Assembly: GCA_943736015.1 (NCBI GenBank) | Contig: OX031063.1 | Coordinates: 45,834,672 to 45,898,671 of the forward strand | Source: Tridacna crocea | Lineage: Eukaryota; Mollusca; Bivalvia; Cardiida; Cardiidae | Reading direction: 5' to 3' | DNA length: 64,000 nt | Shown here: in pieces, positions 20,674 through 31,082 of the stretch | Layout of the letters: each line of letters begins with the position of its first letter | Numbering within the stretch: position 1 is the first letter of the stretch | Translations under genes and position numbers: made by a program | The notes under the pieces: model-generated | Database searches by the model: none | What the model saw: only the letters and a program-made list of their open reading frames with translations | What the model was told of the DNA's origin: nothing

Positions 20674-20851
20674 GTTTGTTTGTTGCTGGATTCAAGTACA
20701 AAATTGTATTATAATTACTGATTAGTAGACGAATGCGTTAGTCTATTTTCCAATCGATGGTTAATCCCAAAAGGAAAACGAATGAGTAAGTCTTATTTTC
20801 CAATCGATGGATAGTCCAAAATGGAAAACAAATACGTTAGTCTATTTTCCA
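20674..20851 (-). other. retrotransposon 5' leader
   Basis: The untranslated segment between primer site and ATG. It includes the tandem repeats annotated at 20,731-20,855 and is the expected location for packaging or dimerisation signals, which is an inference. Confidence 0.6.
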
Positions 20852-20855
20852 ATCC
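20731..20855. repeat. about 50-bp tandem repeat in retrotransposon leader
   Basis: Two and a half units. Each contains GTTAGTCTATTTTCCAATC or a one-to-two base variant, starting near 20,731, 20,780 and 20,830. The last unit runs into the primer binding site. Confidence 0.8.
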
Positions 20856-20869
20856 CGGACGAGCCCCCA
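20852..20869 (-). other. primer binding site, tRNA-Pro type
   Basis: On the minus strand this reads TGGGGGCTCGTCCGGGAT, five bases inside the 5' LTR. The 18-mer is the classical complement of the tRNA-Pro 3' end, known from retroviral primer sites. Confidence 0.9.
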
Positions 20870-20874
20870 ATTTC

Positions 20875-21437
20875 TGTTACGAGTCAGGCGTAACTAGAAA
20901 GTAGAAGCCAGCAACAAACAATAACAATTAACAGAATTTATTAACAAAAATATCAAATAAACAGTGAAAATATTACAATAGTACAAAACAGTACCTTAGA
21001 TGTTAAATAGTCAGAAGACAAATTATTCCAGTCTTAATTGCAATCTGATCCTGATCCAAACTGAATGTAATCCAAGCACATGAAATAATCCTCACTTTAG
21101 TCTAGTCTGATCCTAATCCAACTGAATGTAATCCAAGCACTAATTATATGACACAAACACAAAATAATCCCCACTGTAGTCTGGCAATCATGTATTAACT
21201 AGTGAACGCCGAGATGTAAAAAGCTTTTCCTTTTATAATAACAGAGAAACTTCCAGAAAATTCATGTTAAAATCAGTTGCATAATTCTTAGTAATCAGAT
21301 TGTAAAAAGGCCTGGAATCTTCCAGCACAATATTCCACAAGAGAGAATCCAGTTCTAAAAAATAGTAACAGGGAAAACCATTCAAAAATAGATACACACA
21401 TGAACAAAGCTAATAATAACTGGGCATGTACATAACA
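20875..21437 (-). promoter_or_regulatory. 5' LTR (promoter, R and polyadenylation region)
   Basis: 563 bp, nearly identical to 15,084-15,645. As the upstream LTR it should carry the promoter for the polyprotein. On the minus strand a TATA-like TTATAAAAGG is present at about 21,228-21,237, a plausible core promoter. Confidence 0.85.
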
Positions 21438-21473
21438 TGTATTTTTCATAAAACCTGTAGCAGTTAACCCATT

Positions 21474-21692
21474 ACCACACAATCCCTACTTTTAACGACC
21501 CTGAGAAAGAAGCCTTTAGAAAACATTGTGGGAAAAAGAGAAAATGCTGGTAACCAGCATTTTCTCCTTTTCCCGCAATGTTTCCTACCCTTCACAAAAC
21601 AAATTTCAAATTTTCAGTCAGTTTTATTTTGTCGTCTGCAAATGCTTTCGATTTGGACAAGCCTAAAATATTGTCGTTTGGTAATGAGTTAA
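21474..21692 (+). mobile_element. TH1 MITE copy beside the LTR element
   Basis: Complete: TTAACCCATTACCACAC and TTTGGTAATGAGTTAA ends with an intact palindrome. It lies 36 bases outside the retrotransposon. Confidence 0.88.
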
Positions 21693-21823
21693 ATCGCCAA
21701 AGCCCAATATTTCACAACCATTTGATCAAACGTTTAGTGCCATTGCATCAAATAGCTTAAGTTTAAATTCAACAGATATAAGTTACATACAGAGTGCAAT
21801 ACATGTAAGCATTGTCACCATAC

Positions 21824-22697
21824 TTTCTGCAATCCAACCATATTTGGTACAATGAACTTCAGTCTATGCCTGACTTGTTCACCAAGTTTCATCCACAAAT
21901 GTCCAACATTTTTTGTTTTATCTCCATTCCATCGTATGCTCCAAATATGCACCTTTGCATTGCAAGTGACATGCAAAATAGACAATAACTCTGACACACT
22001 TATCCCTCAGCATTGATTGCTTTGAGTGAACTCAAACAATAACATCTTCTGGGGGACAACCTACCAGAAGACTGTCTGCAGTGGCCTGGTTGCCCTCAAT
22101 CAAGTACATTGCATGAGTTGCAATATCAAAACATGAGATCATTAGTCCTTACTGGTTTGAAGATCAGAATGAAGGTCAATCAAGATCAATACTGAGCGCC
22201 ATATAGAGGTTGTTAAGCGGTTTGGGGCAGACCAAGCCTTTTGTTAGGGGTAAACAGTTGTTTCAACAGGACAGATCAGCTCCTTGACTTCAAATGGCTT
22301 TTTCGAATGGCTGCTGGGACACCTTAGCGATCGTCTCATCAGTAGGAGTTATGATCCTGAATGGCCTTCACACTCACCAGACCTTCATCTCCCACATTTA
22401 TGTCTGTGGGGTTATCTCAAATATAATGTCTATCGGAACAACACCTAGTTTCCAAAACTGTAAAGGGCTATCACGGCTAGAATCAGGGCAATATTAAGGG
22501 AGGAATATGTGTCAGAGCAATTGATAATTTTGCATGTAGTATCTAAGTGTGTTGCATGTCAGATGTGCACACTTGGGGAGATATCATGGAATAGATACAA
22601 AAGACAGACCGTCCGACATTAATGGGTGGAACTTGGTGGACAAGTTTCGGTCACAGACTGAAGTTTATTTGTACCAAATATGGTTGAATTGCAGAAA
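21824..22697 (+). mobile_element. decayed Tc1/mariner-like transposon with long TIRs
   Basis: The left end TTTCTGCAATCCAACCATAT and the right end are inverted copies. The similarity continues for about 65-70 bases (GAACTTCAGTCT..., CACCAAGTTTC...). At about 870 bp it is internally deleted. The middle keeps a transposase remnant (22,255-22,440). A TA target duplication could not be confirmed. Confidence 0.65.
22255..22440 (+). pseudogene. transposase remnant (Tc1/mariner superfamily)
   Basis: Two islands are readable in changing frames. One is LFQQDRSAP, resembling the region of the second catalytic Asp. The other is DPEWPSHSPDL followed by LWGYLKYNVYRNN, resembling the segment containing the third acidic residue. 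Stops and frameshifts separate them. It lies inside the TIR element at 21,824-22,697. Confidence 0.6.
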
Positions 22698-22960
22698 TGC
22701 TTGTTAAACTAATTCACGATTTCATGGGTGACTTTTTCGTGGGGTCACCCCGTATTTTTTGGAAGAGACTACCCCTCAAAGAAGGAATTTCAGTTTCTTA
22801 GGCCACAGACGCTGTCCATCTTGAAAGTCTTAAATGTTCACGGTCGTTAAGTAAAGCGTGCTTTATGATAAGTACCTGGATTTGTTGCTAAACGGTGTGT
22901 GCACCTTATAGTAGTAAACGAGTGCATGTACTTTACCACTTATGAAAATCTGCAAATCCG

Positions 22961-23189
22961 TTAACCCATTACCACACAATCCCTACTTTTGACGCCCCTA
23001 AGAAATAAGCCTTTTGAAAACACTATGGGAAAAGGAGAAGATGCTGGTAACCAGCATTTTCTCCTTTTCCCACAGTGTTTTCTACCCTTCCCAGCACAAA
23101 TTTCTATTTTTTAGTCACCTTTATTTTGTCATCTGCAAATGCTTTCAATTTGGACCAGTCTAAAATTTTCTTGTGTGGTAAAGAGTTAA
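22961..23189 (+). mobile_element. TH1 MITE copy (reference orientation)
   Basis: Complete with TTAACCCATTACCACACAAT and GTGTGGTAAAGAGTTAA ends. The centre is intact apart from GAAGATGC. I use this copy to define plus orientation for the family. Confidence 0.9.
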
Positions 23190-23320
23190 CACCCAAGAGT
23201 CACTCCAATTTCCCTTTTGATCTGCATAAGAGACCACAAGAAATGTGAGTGACTGAATATTAAGTAAACAAAACTGACCTGTCATTATTCTAAAATAGAC
23301 TGGCAAACTTCTGTCCAATT

Positions 23321-23321
<1 letters not shown>

Positions 23322-23364
<43 letters not shown>
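23322..23364. repeat. (GA)n microsatellite
   Basis: About 21 uninterrupted GA units. Confidence 0.97.
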
Positions 23365-23368
<4 letters not shown>

Positions 23369-23559
23369 TTATGCTTGGTTTCAATTGTTTTCAAAAGTCA
23401 ATGAAACTTGAGTAGCCTGTACCAATCATTATAAATTTGCTGTATCATGGGAGATAACCGATCTACCTTGGTTTCTTGATGGATGCAAAACAGTGTTTAT
23501 TAAGGAAATGACGAACAGAGGTCATTTGCGCTGCATCTTTCCTTAATGTTATCAATTCA

Positions 23560-24240
23560 CCTACGAAGTTTCATGACTATACCTCAATTAAAGTTCAAAG
23601 TTTACTTCAGGCAAAATTTACATAAGAAAAAATAAAAGGGAAACAAAACCTAAACTATGGGACTGAAAGCTATGGTTCCTGTATATTACACTTGTCCTTG
23701 ATGTTATGTTTCATCCTGTGAAGGTTAATGTTTATATCTCAGGTAGACTTCAAGTTATCCTATGGACATACATGTATTTTAAGTCAGAAAAATAACAACG
23801 ACCAATAACTCCTAAACAATGTAATCGAAAGTTATGATTCTTGTGCTTTGCAGTTTTCCCTGACTAGATCTATGAAGATATCATCTTTACACCTTTAATA
23901 CTTTTTGAGTTATGCTTCCGACAAAATTTAACTATGAAAAATAACAAAGGGCAATAACTCCCAACTATGACACAGAAAGTTACTGTTCTTGTACACTGTT
24001 CTTTTCCCGAATGTCATTTATTTACCTGTAAAATTTGATGTGTATATCTTATGTAGTTTTCAAGTTATGCACTGAACAAAATTTAAGTATTCAAAATAAC
24101 AAAGGGCAATTACCCCTGATGTATGCAATCAAGAGTTATGATCCTTGGACAATGTACTTCTCCTTAATGAGATTTATCTTCCTGTGAAGTTTCATGTATA
24201 CACCTGTTACAGTTTTCGAGTTGTGCTCCGGACAAGAAAG
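23560..24240. repeat. about 150-bp imperfect tandem array, copy A
   Basis: About 4.5 diverged units. Each runs GAAGTTTCATG..., GTTTTCAAGTTATGC, GGACAAAATTTAAGTATG, AACAAAGGGCAATAACTC, AAAGTTATGGTTCTTG. It terminates in a GGACGAAGGGACGAACGG-type tail. The same array occurs at 40,375-41,045. I associate this repeat with mollusc genomes, from memory. Confidence 0.75.
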
Positions 24241-24299
24241 TGGAACAGAATGACGGCAGGATTGAAGGACGAAGGGACGAACGGCAACTTATACCGATA

Positions 24300-24367
24300 T
24301 GGTGGCATATTTCTGCAGCGAGATACGAGATATTTATCTCGTATCTCGCGGCAGAAATATGCCACCA
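24300..24367. repeat. 68-bp hairpin at array end
   Basis: TGGTGGCATATTTCTGC faces its exact complement, with an inner GAGATACGAGATA/TATCTCGTATCTC stem. It lies just after the tail of the tandem array. Confidence 0.8.
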
Positions 24368-24370
24368 TAG

Positions 24371-24913
24371 ACAGACAGTGCACTAAGTGGAATGAATTTA
24401 CTTTTTCTTAGATAACAGTGCTTCAGTGTTAGAACTGCACACCACACTTTCTTCATTTGCTACAAGTTAAAAACAGCACGTAAACAATTCACATTCTTTT
24501 GAATAAACCGAATTCTTGTTGTGAAAACCTTTATTGTTTTATATAACAAAAATCGGGAAAAAAGTCGAAAGGTATTTGGCTGTATATGTAACAAAATTGA
24601 TTGAATGTATTCAAATTGAAATTGGCACATTGCTCTAAATTTTAGTATATAAGAAGTAACTGTAATGTACGCTTTAGGAATTATTGTGAACAAAAAAAAC
24701 TATATCATTGTATACATGTATATTTAATATATTATTGTTTCCCTGACAATCAAAAAATCACTTGTCTTTTGTGGCCTACCGAGCCTTCTGAATTCGGAAA
24801 ATAAAGGGTCAGTGATAAAAACGACTTTTCGTTCTGTCCCAACATAGACGTGACAGCTAATTATACCGGGCTCATAAATTTGATCCAATCCTTGACGCTG
24901 GAACAGTCAGTTA
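24371..24913. other. unassigned sequence
   Basis: No gene or recognised repeat. Confidence 0.35.
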
Positions 24914-25012
24914 TGTCTTATTCTCAAAGATTTTCCAAAATTTGAAAGTAACACAACTTCTGATTGGCTAAACCGTTTGGTTTAGCCAATCAGAAGCTGT
25001 TTTACTTTCATC
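24914..25012. mobile_element. family 5 inverted-repeat MITE, inner part
   Basis: CACAACTTCTGATTGGCTAA faces its complement as in 1,526-1,735. The outer CCCGTATTCACC ends are absent. Confidence 0.55.
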
Positions 25013-25015
25013 TTT

Positions 25016-25070
25016 CAACCCCTGTGCTACTGAGCGCGACTCAATGACCTTTTGCCGACGATAAAGATTA
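25016..25070 (+). mobile_element. family 2 fragment
   Basis: GCTACTGAGCGCGACTCAAT, GACCTTTTGCCGAC and GATAAAGATTAAAAC match the left part of family 2. The hairpin and the right end are missing. Confidence 0.45.
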
Positions 25071-25089
25071 AAACTCAAAGATACTTACA

Positions 25090-25860
25090 TTGAAGTTGTT
25101 TAAATCTATTTTTAGATAAGAATATGTCGACATCGTAGTGACATCATATCTAGATTATGTACTAAATTGCATGCTTTACCAAGGTTTCAGTGACGCCAGG
25201 TCTCAGGCACGTAAATTTTGATTGAATTGGGGAAATCACAAGGGAAATTCTATTTCGTTAGCGCACTAAATTCGCAAGATTATAAGACAGGAAAATTTGG
25301 CTTAACGCGTTGGAATGGTAAAATTTTGCCGTATAATACATTCGTTGTACGGTTAGGTGGGGCTGACTTGGAAACATATACGCCTATGATGTATCACGTC
25401 GCCACCCGACGTTCGGTTAGGGGCAACATGTGAACAAATTATCTCCCGCTAGATGGCATTCTATAAATACTCATCTATCTAATTTGGGCATGCTGAGTAC
25501 AGAACCGAACTACTTTCTTATGCGACAACCGTTACTTTGAATTTCAAACTAAAATAAACGTTTACTCAATAAAACGCTACCTAGTGCAATTCACTAAGCT
25601 ATGATCAGCAGTTTAGAAAAATCTGGAGCTAAAGCAGGTCTCATTTCTCCTCAAATGTATTTATAAAATCTGTTTTCTACATTGCTACTTTATAGAGCGT
25701 AATATTACAGTCTGCCCGCTTTCGGGGCTAGTGATGCGTCATATAAGACAGTCGATTCTTCGAAGAGTATGACATGCGCAGACAACAGTCGTGAACAAGC
25801 TTGCAAGTCCCCTGTCACCTGACCGTAGGCCTACAACCAATACTGTAACGCTGACTGTTT
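25090..25860 (+). repeat. family Z repeat, interrupted by Y
   Basis: It shares blocks with 41,830-42,235: GGGAAATTCTATTTCG, AACAAGCTTGCAAGTCCC, CACCTGACCGTA. The two parts are separated by the Y element at 25,438-25,790, absent from the other copy. Confidence 0.55.
25438..25790 (-). mobile_element. Y element, 353-bp copy with 8-bp target duplication
   Basis: Flanked by GTGAACAA at 25,430-25,437 and 25,791-25,798. The related copy at 42 kb has a single ATGAACAA at the matching place, an empty site. The sequence is the reverse complement of 9,058-9,410 with moderate divergence. Noncoding, with no obvious TIR. Confidence 0.7.
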
Positions 25861-26045
25861 TTATTGAGATCAGACTTTATTTTTTGAATACACGATTCCA
25901 CATGACATCTGTGTGTTTTTGTTTTTCCTTGCCATTTCTTTAAAAGGGTAAAAGTAAATAAGATTTGCTAAATAGGGACAATGAATTTAAAGAAATCAGC
26001 CAACACTTTTGTTGCAAAAAAAAAAAAGCTCGCATTTGAGTGATC

Positions 26046-26236
26046 TTAACTCTTTACCACACGATGAAAATGAAAACTTTTTCAAATTGAAAGCATTTGC
26101 ATATGACAATTTAAACGTGTCTCCGGTAATGTTACTTGTCTGTGATAGGTAAGAAAACATTGAGGGAAAAGGGGAAAATGCTGGTTACCTCTTCCGCAGG
26201 GGTCGTTAAAAATCGGGATTGTGTGGTAAAGAGTTA
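26046..26236 (-). mobile_element. TH1 MITE with half the palindrome deleted
   Basis: TTAACTCTTTACCACACG and GTGTGGTAAAGAGTTAA ends. The centre stops at AAAATGCTGGTTACC and jumps to CTTCCGCAGGGGTCG, so the second hairpin arm is gone. Confidence 0.85.
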
Positions 26237-26454
26237 AATGATTTGTTGCATAGTGAAAATTATCTTATTTAATGCTTAACGTATGATTAGTACCAAACAA
26301 TGTCCTACTTTCTTCAAAAACATCTTTAGAAATTCTATACCTATACTAGCTTGATTATTTCCTTTAATAAAATAAATACATAGGGATATCTGTATTTTCT
26401 GACTTTTCTTTGTGGAAATGACATACATTTCAGTTTCAATTATATCTAAACAAA

Positions 26455-26685
26455 TTAACCCGTTACCACACAATCCCGAGTTTTAACGATTCTGACTGGA
26501 AGGTCTGTAGAAAATATTCTGGAAACGGAGAAATGACGGTAAATAGTATTTTCTCCCTATCCCACATTGGTTCCAACCTTTCTGAAACAAATTCTATCAT
26601 TTTAGTCACATCATTTTTCATTTGTCATCTGCAAATGCATTTAATTTGAACAAGTCTGAATTATTGTCGTTTGGTAACGAAGTAA
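26455..26685 (+). mobile_element. TH1 MITE, diverged centre
   Basis: Starts TTAACCCGTTACCACAC and ends TTTGGTAACGAAGTAA (TTAA mutated). The central stem has many mismatches. Confidence 0.75.
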
Positions 26686-28236
26686 ACACTAAAGCCAAAG
26701 ATCTTCATACACCTGACTCATTGGCCATGAAAGCAAGTTTCGGCAAACAATCACGGTAAAAAGGACAAAGTCCAACAACTGTCAAGTAGCGAGGATCCCT
26801 AATTATAGGATATTGCCAATTTTCTGAACCGAACTTCAAACCGTCCCCGTGGGGACTACGCAAGTGCTAAAATCCCGTCAGCGTGCCGAAATCTCGAATT
26901 TCTGATCTCGTTCGCGTTAAGTTGAGGTTTTTAAGAATACAGAAGGGAAATGAGGTTTTCGAAGAAGTTAATAATATTTTCACAATCTTTCTCACCTCTT
27001 TAGACAAAACCCGGAATTTTCAGATTTCGTAAATCATTGAGATTGTAGAAACACTGACGGGTGTCTACTAAAAATCTAAGATTTTTATGGAGAGAAAATC
27101 TGGAAGTATTAGCGATCAAATCCTTAACATCTCGGGTGGGAGCCGTCAAGTGCTAAACTTTCCGAGTAACTTGAAATATGTACGGATGACAGAAATGTGC
27201 ATGTTAATCGTTATATAACAAATATTCTTTCTATTTGTTTTTCTTCATATGAGATCGACCCAAGGACATTTTTTTACCTTTAAAACGTTTCCAAATTAAC
27301 CTCATGCTTTAAGGCATTAAGGGAAAGTAATCACCACTTTTTCGTTTTCTTAAAATGGTTTACATCTTTTCACGGACAGAAATCATCAGTTGAGGAGCGT
27401 TTGATTCGTTTTTGTCGAAATATGGACAAGTCCGGCAGAATATATCTACATGGAACGAGTTAAAGATGCCTGTCTACAGCCGGTGAGCAGAAACGCTGTT
27501 TAACTTCGAAAAGAAAAATAGAATGGTACAGAAATCTGTCCTTTGTGTACACAAGGATAAATTACTGACATATATCGTGTAAATGAAAAAAGAAACACGG
27601 GGGTTTGTGTGAAAAACCGAAAATTGGCCAGAAGAAAACTGGCTGAATTTCGAAGCTGTAAACAATGGCGGTGACTCACGGAAATTTATCGTTGGTTTCC
27701 GCCTAGAGTCGGATACAGGGTAACTTACATATATAGGCCTCGATCTCCGTCTAAAAATAGAGGCTGCAACAGAGAAGCATCCATTTTCCTTTATTTACCG
27801 CATCAAGGCCAAGGTCAAATATAGTCACGTTACAGAATGCATGATCATCATACGAATCTACCCGAGTGTATAAGCGATATCGAAAATCTTCGATTCAAAA
27901 TCCGGAAATGACCAGTCTGTCTACATTGAAGGCCGCAAGTCCGCGAAATGCATTTTCTATCAGGCGTAATCTAAGCAACCTTGCAACCGTCAGGCGCAAT
28001 ATTTGGCATAGATATATAAGAATGACTATATTTTGATAATATAAAAACAAAATGAGTTAAAACTGGCTTAAAATGAGTATTATGGCCTCTTTAAGTATAT
28101 CTTTGAAAGCAATGATTTATTACAGATCTTGGCTTAGAAAAAGATATAGTCTTGTGTAATGAACGTGCTAGTGAGACTAATTAAAATAAAAAAAAATACT
28201 GTTCGCTTCCCATGAAAGTAACAGAATATATTAATA
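26686..28236. other. unassigned sequence
   Basis: About 1.55 kb with no recognised repeat or gene. The 27,650-27,730 part is richer in CpG and holds AACAATGGCGGTG, a good start context, but the frame closes after 13 codons, so no gene is called. Confidence 0.35.
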
Positions 28237-28639
28237 TATCGGGTGGCTCAAACAAAACGTTACTAATTTCAAAGTTCAATAACTTCAATAGTTCACGAGC
28301 TTTTGAACTGAAATTTTGCACAGATTTTTTTATACATCATTATTGGTCAACCCTGAAAATTTTAAGTGTTACAAAGAAATAGTTTTGATATTATCACCAA
28401 ATGAAAAACACATGTTGAAAAATGCCATGGCAGAGAAAATGACTTTCGAGTCTACCTGAATTGTATTTAAACAAATTAGTGTGGCCCCCTTTTTGCTGAC
28501 AGACTGTCCGTAGCCTCTTCTTCCACGATGAAATGCACTTCCTTATCTCCTCTAGTGTAGTGTCCTCCCATGCCTCTGTGATTTTGTTCTTCAGTTCATC
28601 TTCAGAAAACTATTCTCTCCACCCAGAGTAAACCTTTTC

Positions 28640-29627
28640 CTCCAGGGAATCCCATATCGAGTAGGCCTAATCCATAGGATTAGAGTCTGGTGACTGTGAT
28701 GACCAGTCTTCTTTTTTAATGAACTCTGGTGTAACTTTGAGTGGCCTTACTGGTATGTGACGGCGCCCCATCATGCTGAAAAATGTAGTTCCTGTTGGGG
28801 TACAATGTTGTACAATCAGGAAGTAATCCCTCTTCCAATAGCTCAATGTACCTCTCAGAATTAACTTTCGTTGTCTTTGTGTTAATGAAATGGATTCTAG
28901 TTTTTCCATTCCACGAGACTCCAGCTGAAACCATGGCTGTCTTCGAGAAGTTCGAACTTTCATTTTCGCGATTTTTGCTACTTCTTCCGTAAAGTCTTTC
29001 TCATCCTTGAACACAATTCTTTTAACATCCTCAACAGAATAACGATCATTTAAATTTCTACAGCGGATCCTTCTTTTTTGTTTCACAGGTGGAATGTCTT
29101 TTTTCCTAAATCCATAAATCCGGTCATTTTCGCGATTTTTGCTACTTCTTCCGTAAAGTCTTTCTCATCCTTGAACACAATTCTTTTAACATCCTCAACA
29201 GAATACCGATCATTTAAATTTCTACAGCGGATCCTTCTTTTTTGTTTCACATTTTGGTCACGACGAAAAACATGGATTCTTTTGTAAGACTTTAGTCTAA
29301 GGTCCTATGTAATCCGCTGAACAGACGACCGATGTATCCCAAGTTCATCTGCAATTTCTCGCTGGGACCGAAGAGTTCCAGGTTGATCCTCCTGTGAAAG
29401 AATAATGTCTTCTACATCAGCTTTATTTTCCTGTGTGGATGCGCTTTTACGTCTGCCACTGCCTTTCTAGCAATCGAGCCAGTATCTTTTATCTTTTTTA
29501 CAAGCCGATAAACAGATTTCCGAGTCCAGTTCATTCCAGGAAATTCTTTGACAATCCTGTTGCCATTCCATCCTTTTTCCATGACACAGGTCTCAATAAT
29601 CGCCTTGTCGCTATCATTAAAAACCAT
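28640..29627 (-). pseudogene. mariner-family transposase pseudogene
   Basis: It starts at 29,627 with a helix-turn-helix region (KSVYRLVKKIKDTGSI). Further on come FKDEKDFTEE (first catalytic Asp region), GVSWNGKTRIHFI, FQHDGAPSHTS (second Asp, codon 28,770-28,772) and SPDSNPMD (third acidic residue, codon 28,670-28,672). These lie in different frames: shifts are needed near 28,930 and 28,745. A TAG follows NPMD directly, and the duplicated block repeats the first Asp region. With Asp at the third position it is a mariner rather than a Tc1 (Glu) relative. Not functional. Confidence 0.82.
28960..29251. repeat. 128-bp direct duplication inside the mariner element
   Basis: 28,960-29,087 and 29,124-29,251 are identical except for one base (A at 29,042, C at 29,206), with a 36-bp spacer. 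It is much younger than the other damage in the element. Confidence 0.92.
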
Positions 29628-29968
29628 TGTAGTATTGATCTCTCACTTAAAAAATATCCAACTGCATTCCATAGGTACTCCAAAATCATGTCTGAACACC
29701 TCCACAGCAGACATGTGCACCTGGCTTAGATGACACTTGATTGACAGGTGTCAAAACTGCCAGACACATAGGCTGGAATGGCATTTTTTGACTTAAGATT
29801 TTAATTTTTTCGTTCTGCCAAAAATAAGAAAGGTAGAGTTATGAAATTTTTATCATTTATTAAAAACATCATTCTAATTTAATATTGAAAATTGCATTGC
29901 AATATATTTAAAACTGTTGAAGTTATTGAACCTTAAAATTAGTAACGTTGTTTTTGAGCCACCCGATA

Positions 29969-30869
29969 TTTAAAAAAATGCGAGGGAAAAAGAGAGTAAC
30001 AAATTAATGGCACCGCAAATCAGTTATTTCTGAAATAAGGTACATTACAAAATTTCAAATTGACCAAAGTAAATTTACGCATAACTCGGTATGAAAGGAA
30101 CTGAGAAGCCCTAAACAATCTTTAAAATGCAACCGGTAATGGTAAGACACAATCATACCCATTCTTCGCCGAAATTCAATATAATTTCAGTTGGAGCTAT
30201 CATACAAAAGCACTTATCATTCGGCAAACAACACAAGAAAATAGTTTAAAACTAGGCTCTAAATTACCAAATTGATATTAAGAACTGGGTATGAAATGAC
30301 AAAAGTAGGCACGAAATGATTAAGTGGGTACGAATGACCAAAATAAAAAAATGATAGGTGGGTACGAAATGACCAAAATCGAACGAAATGGCCTAGGTAA
30401 TTACGAAATTACTGGAAACCGAATAAACAATATGGCCGCCTCAATTAGCACCTTTCAAAAGCAAATTAAAATATAGTGCCGCCGCTCGTGTAATTCAAAA
30501 TGAAGAAATGTGCAGTATGTATCAACTAAAGCCCAGCACTCAGACCGCCGTACACAATTTTACCACAAGAAACTGTCTGCCTGGTAAACAACGATTCAAA
30601 CAGAGAAATTGTCACATTTGTAAGCTTCAGTGAGATTTTGGAGTCGGTGCAACGTTAAAAGGTAAAGAATCGTTGATGAATTGCAAAATTCAATTAAAAA
30701 CGTCTGTGTTTGTCAGGAGTCTCTTTTCGTGTGCAATGTAGTGTTACTTTATTAGACTGTATATAGTGATCAAACGTAGATCTACACTGGCCGCACCAGA
30801 TGTAAAAAAGTCCACTTTATATCTATCTAAACATGAGGTATTCGTCGCAATCGGTCCTTCCGGCTATAA
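29969..30869. other. unassigned sequence
   Basis: No gene. Between about 30,290 and 30,390 a short motif, GGGTACGAAATGACC and variants, recurs four times. Confidence 0.4.
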
Positions 30870-31082
30870 TTATATAGATTTTGTGTGTATTGTGTGCTGT
30901 CTCAGTCCAGAACCGCTGGAAGGATGGATTAAAGTCGTGTTTACGTAACCCACACCCCGTCCATCGAGACTTAAATCACGAAGCTGAAGGTACAGATGGT
31001 TTAATGCAATTTGCTCTTCCGTCGGAACTTCAGGTCTAATCTGTTGAAGGAAGAAACCAGGACCTCTCCAAGGGGACTTCAT
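30870..31082 (-). CDS. weak exon candidate, unknown protein
   Basis: A 70-codon frame with protein-like composition (EVPTEEQIALNHLYLQLRDL in its middle) in an unusually repeat-free region. No domain is recognised, no convincing splice pair is visible and the start codon context is unremarkable. Could be chance. Confidence 0.2.
   Translation of the reverse strand: MKSPWRGPGFFLQQIRPEVPTEEQIALNHLYLQLRDLSLDGRGVGYVNTTLIHPSSGSGLRQHTIHTKSI

Larger units (their letters stand above)
15084..21437 (-). mobile_element. complete Ty3/Gypsy-type LTR retrotransposon, IN before RT
   Basis: A 6.35-kb element on the minus strand. In order from the right: 5' LTR, tRNA-Pro-type primer site, leader with tandem repeats, one long gag-pol frame, polypurine tract, 3' LTR. 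The flanks carry a 4-bp duplication (TGTA at 15,080-15,083 and 21,438-21,441), or 5 bp (ATGTA) if the terminal A is counted as shared. The LTRs differ at about three positions in 562, so insertion is recent. No envelope-like frame lies between the polyprotein stop and the polypurine tract. The pol order protease-integrase-RT-RNase H with a Gypsy-type RT is what the literature describes for Gmr1-like elements. Confidence 0.93.
28239..29966 (-). mobile_element. mariner-like transposon, full length but inactive
   Basis: Ends TCGGGTGGCTCAAA and its complement. The terminal inverted repeats extend about 55 bases (GTTACTAATTT, AGTTCAATAACTTCAA) and the element is flanked by TA on both sides (28,237-28,238 and 29,967-29,968). 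1,728 bp includes a 164-bp-offset internal duplication. The transposase lies on the minus strand and is broken. Confidence 0.88.
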
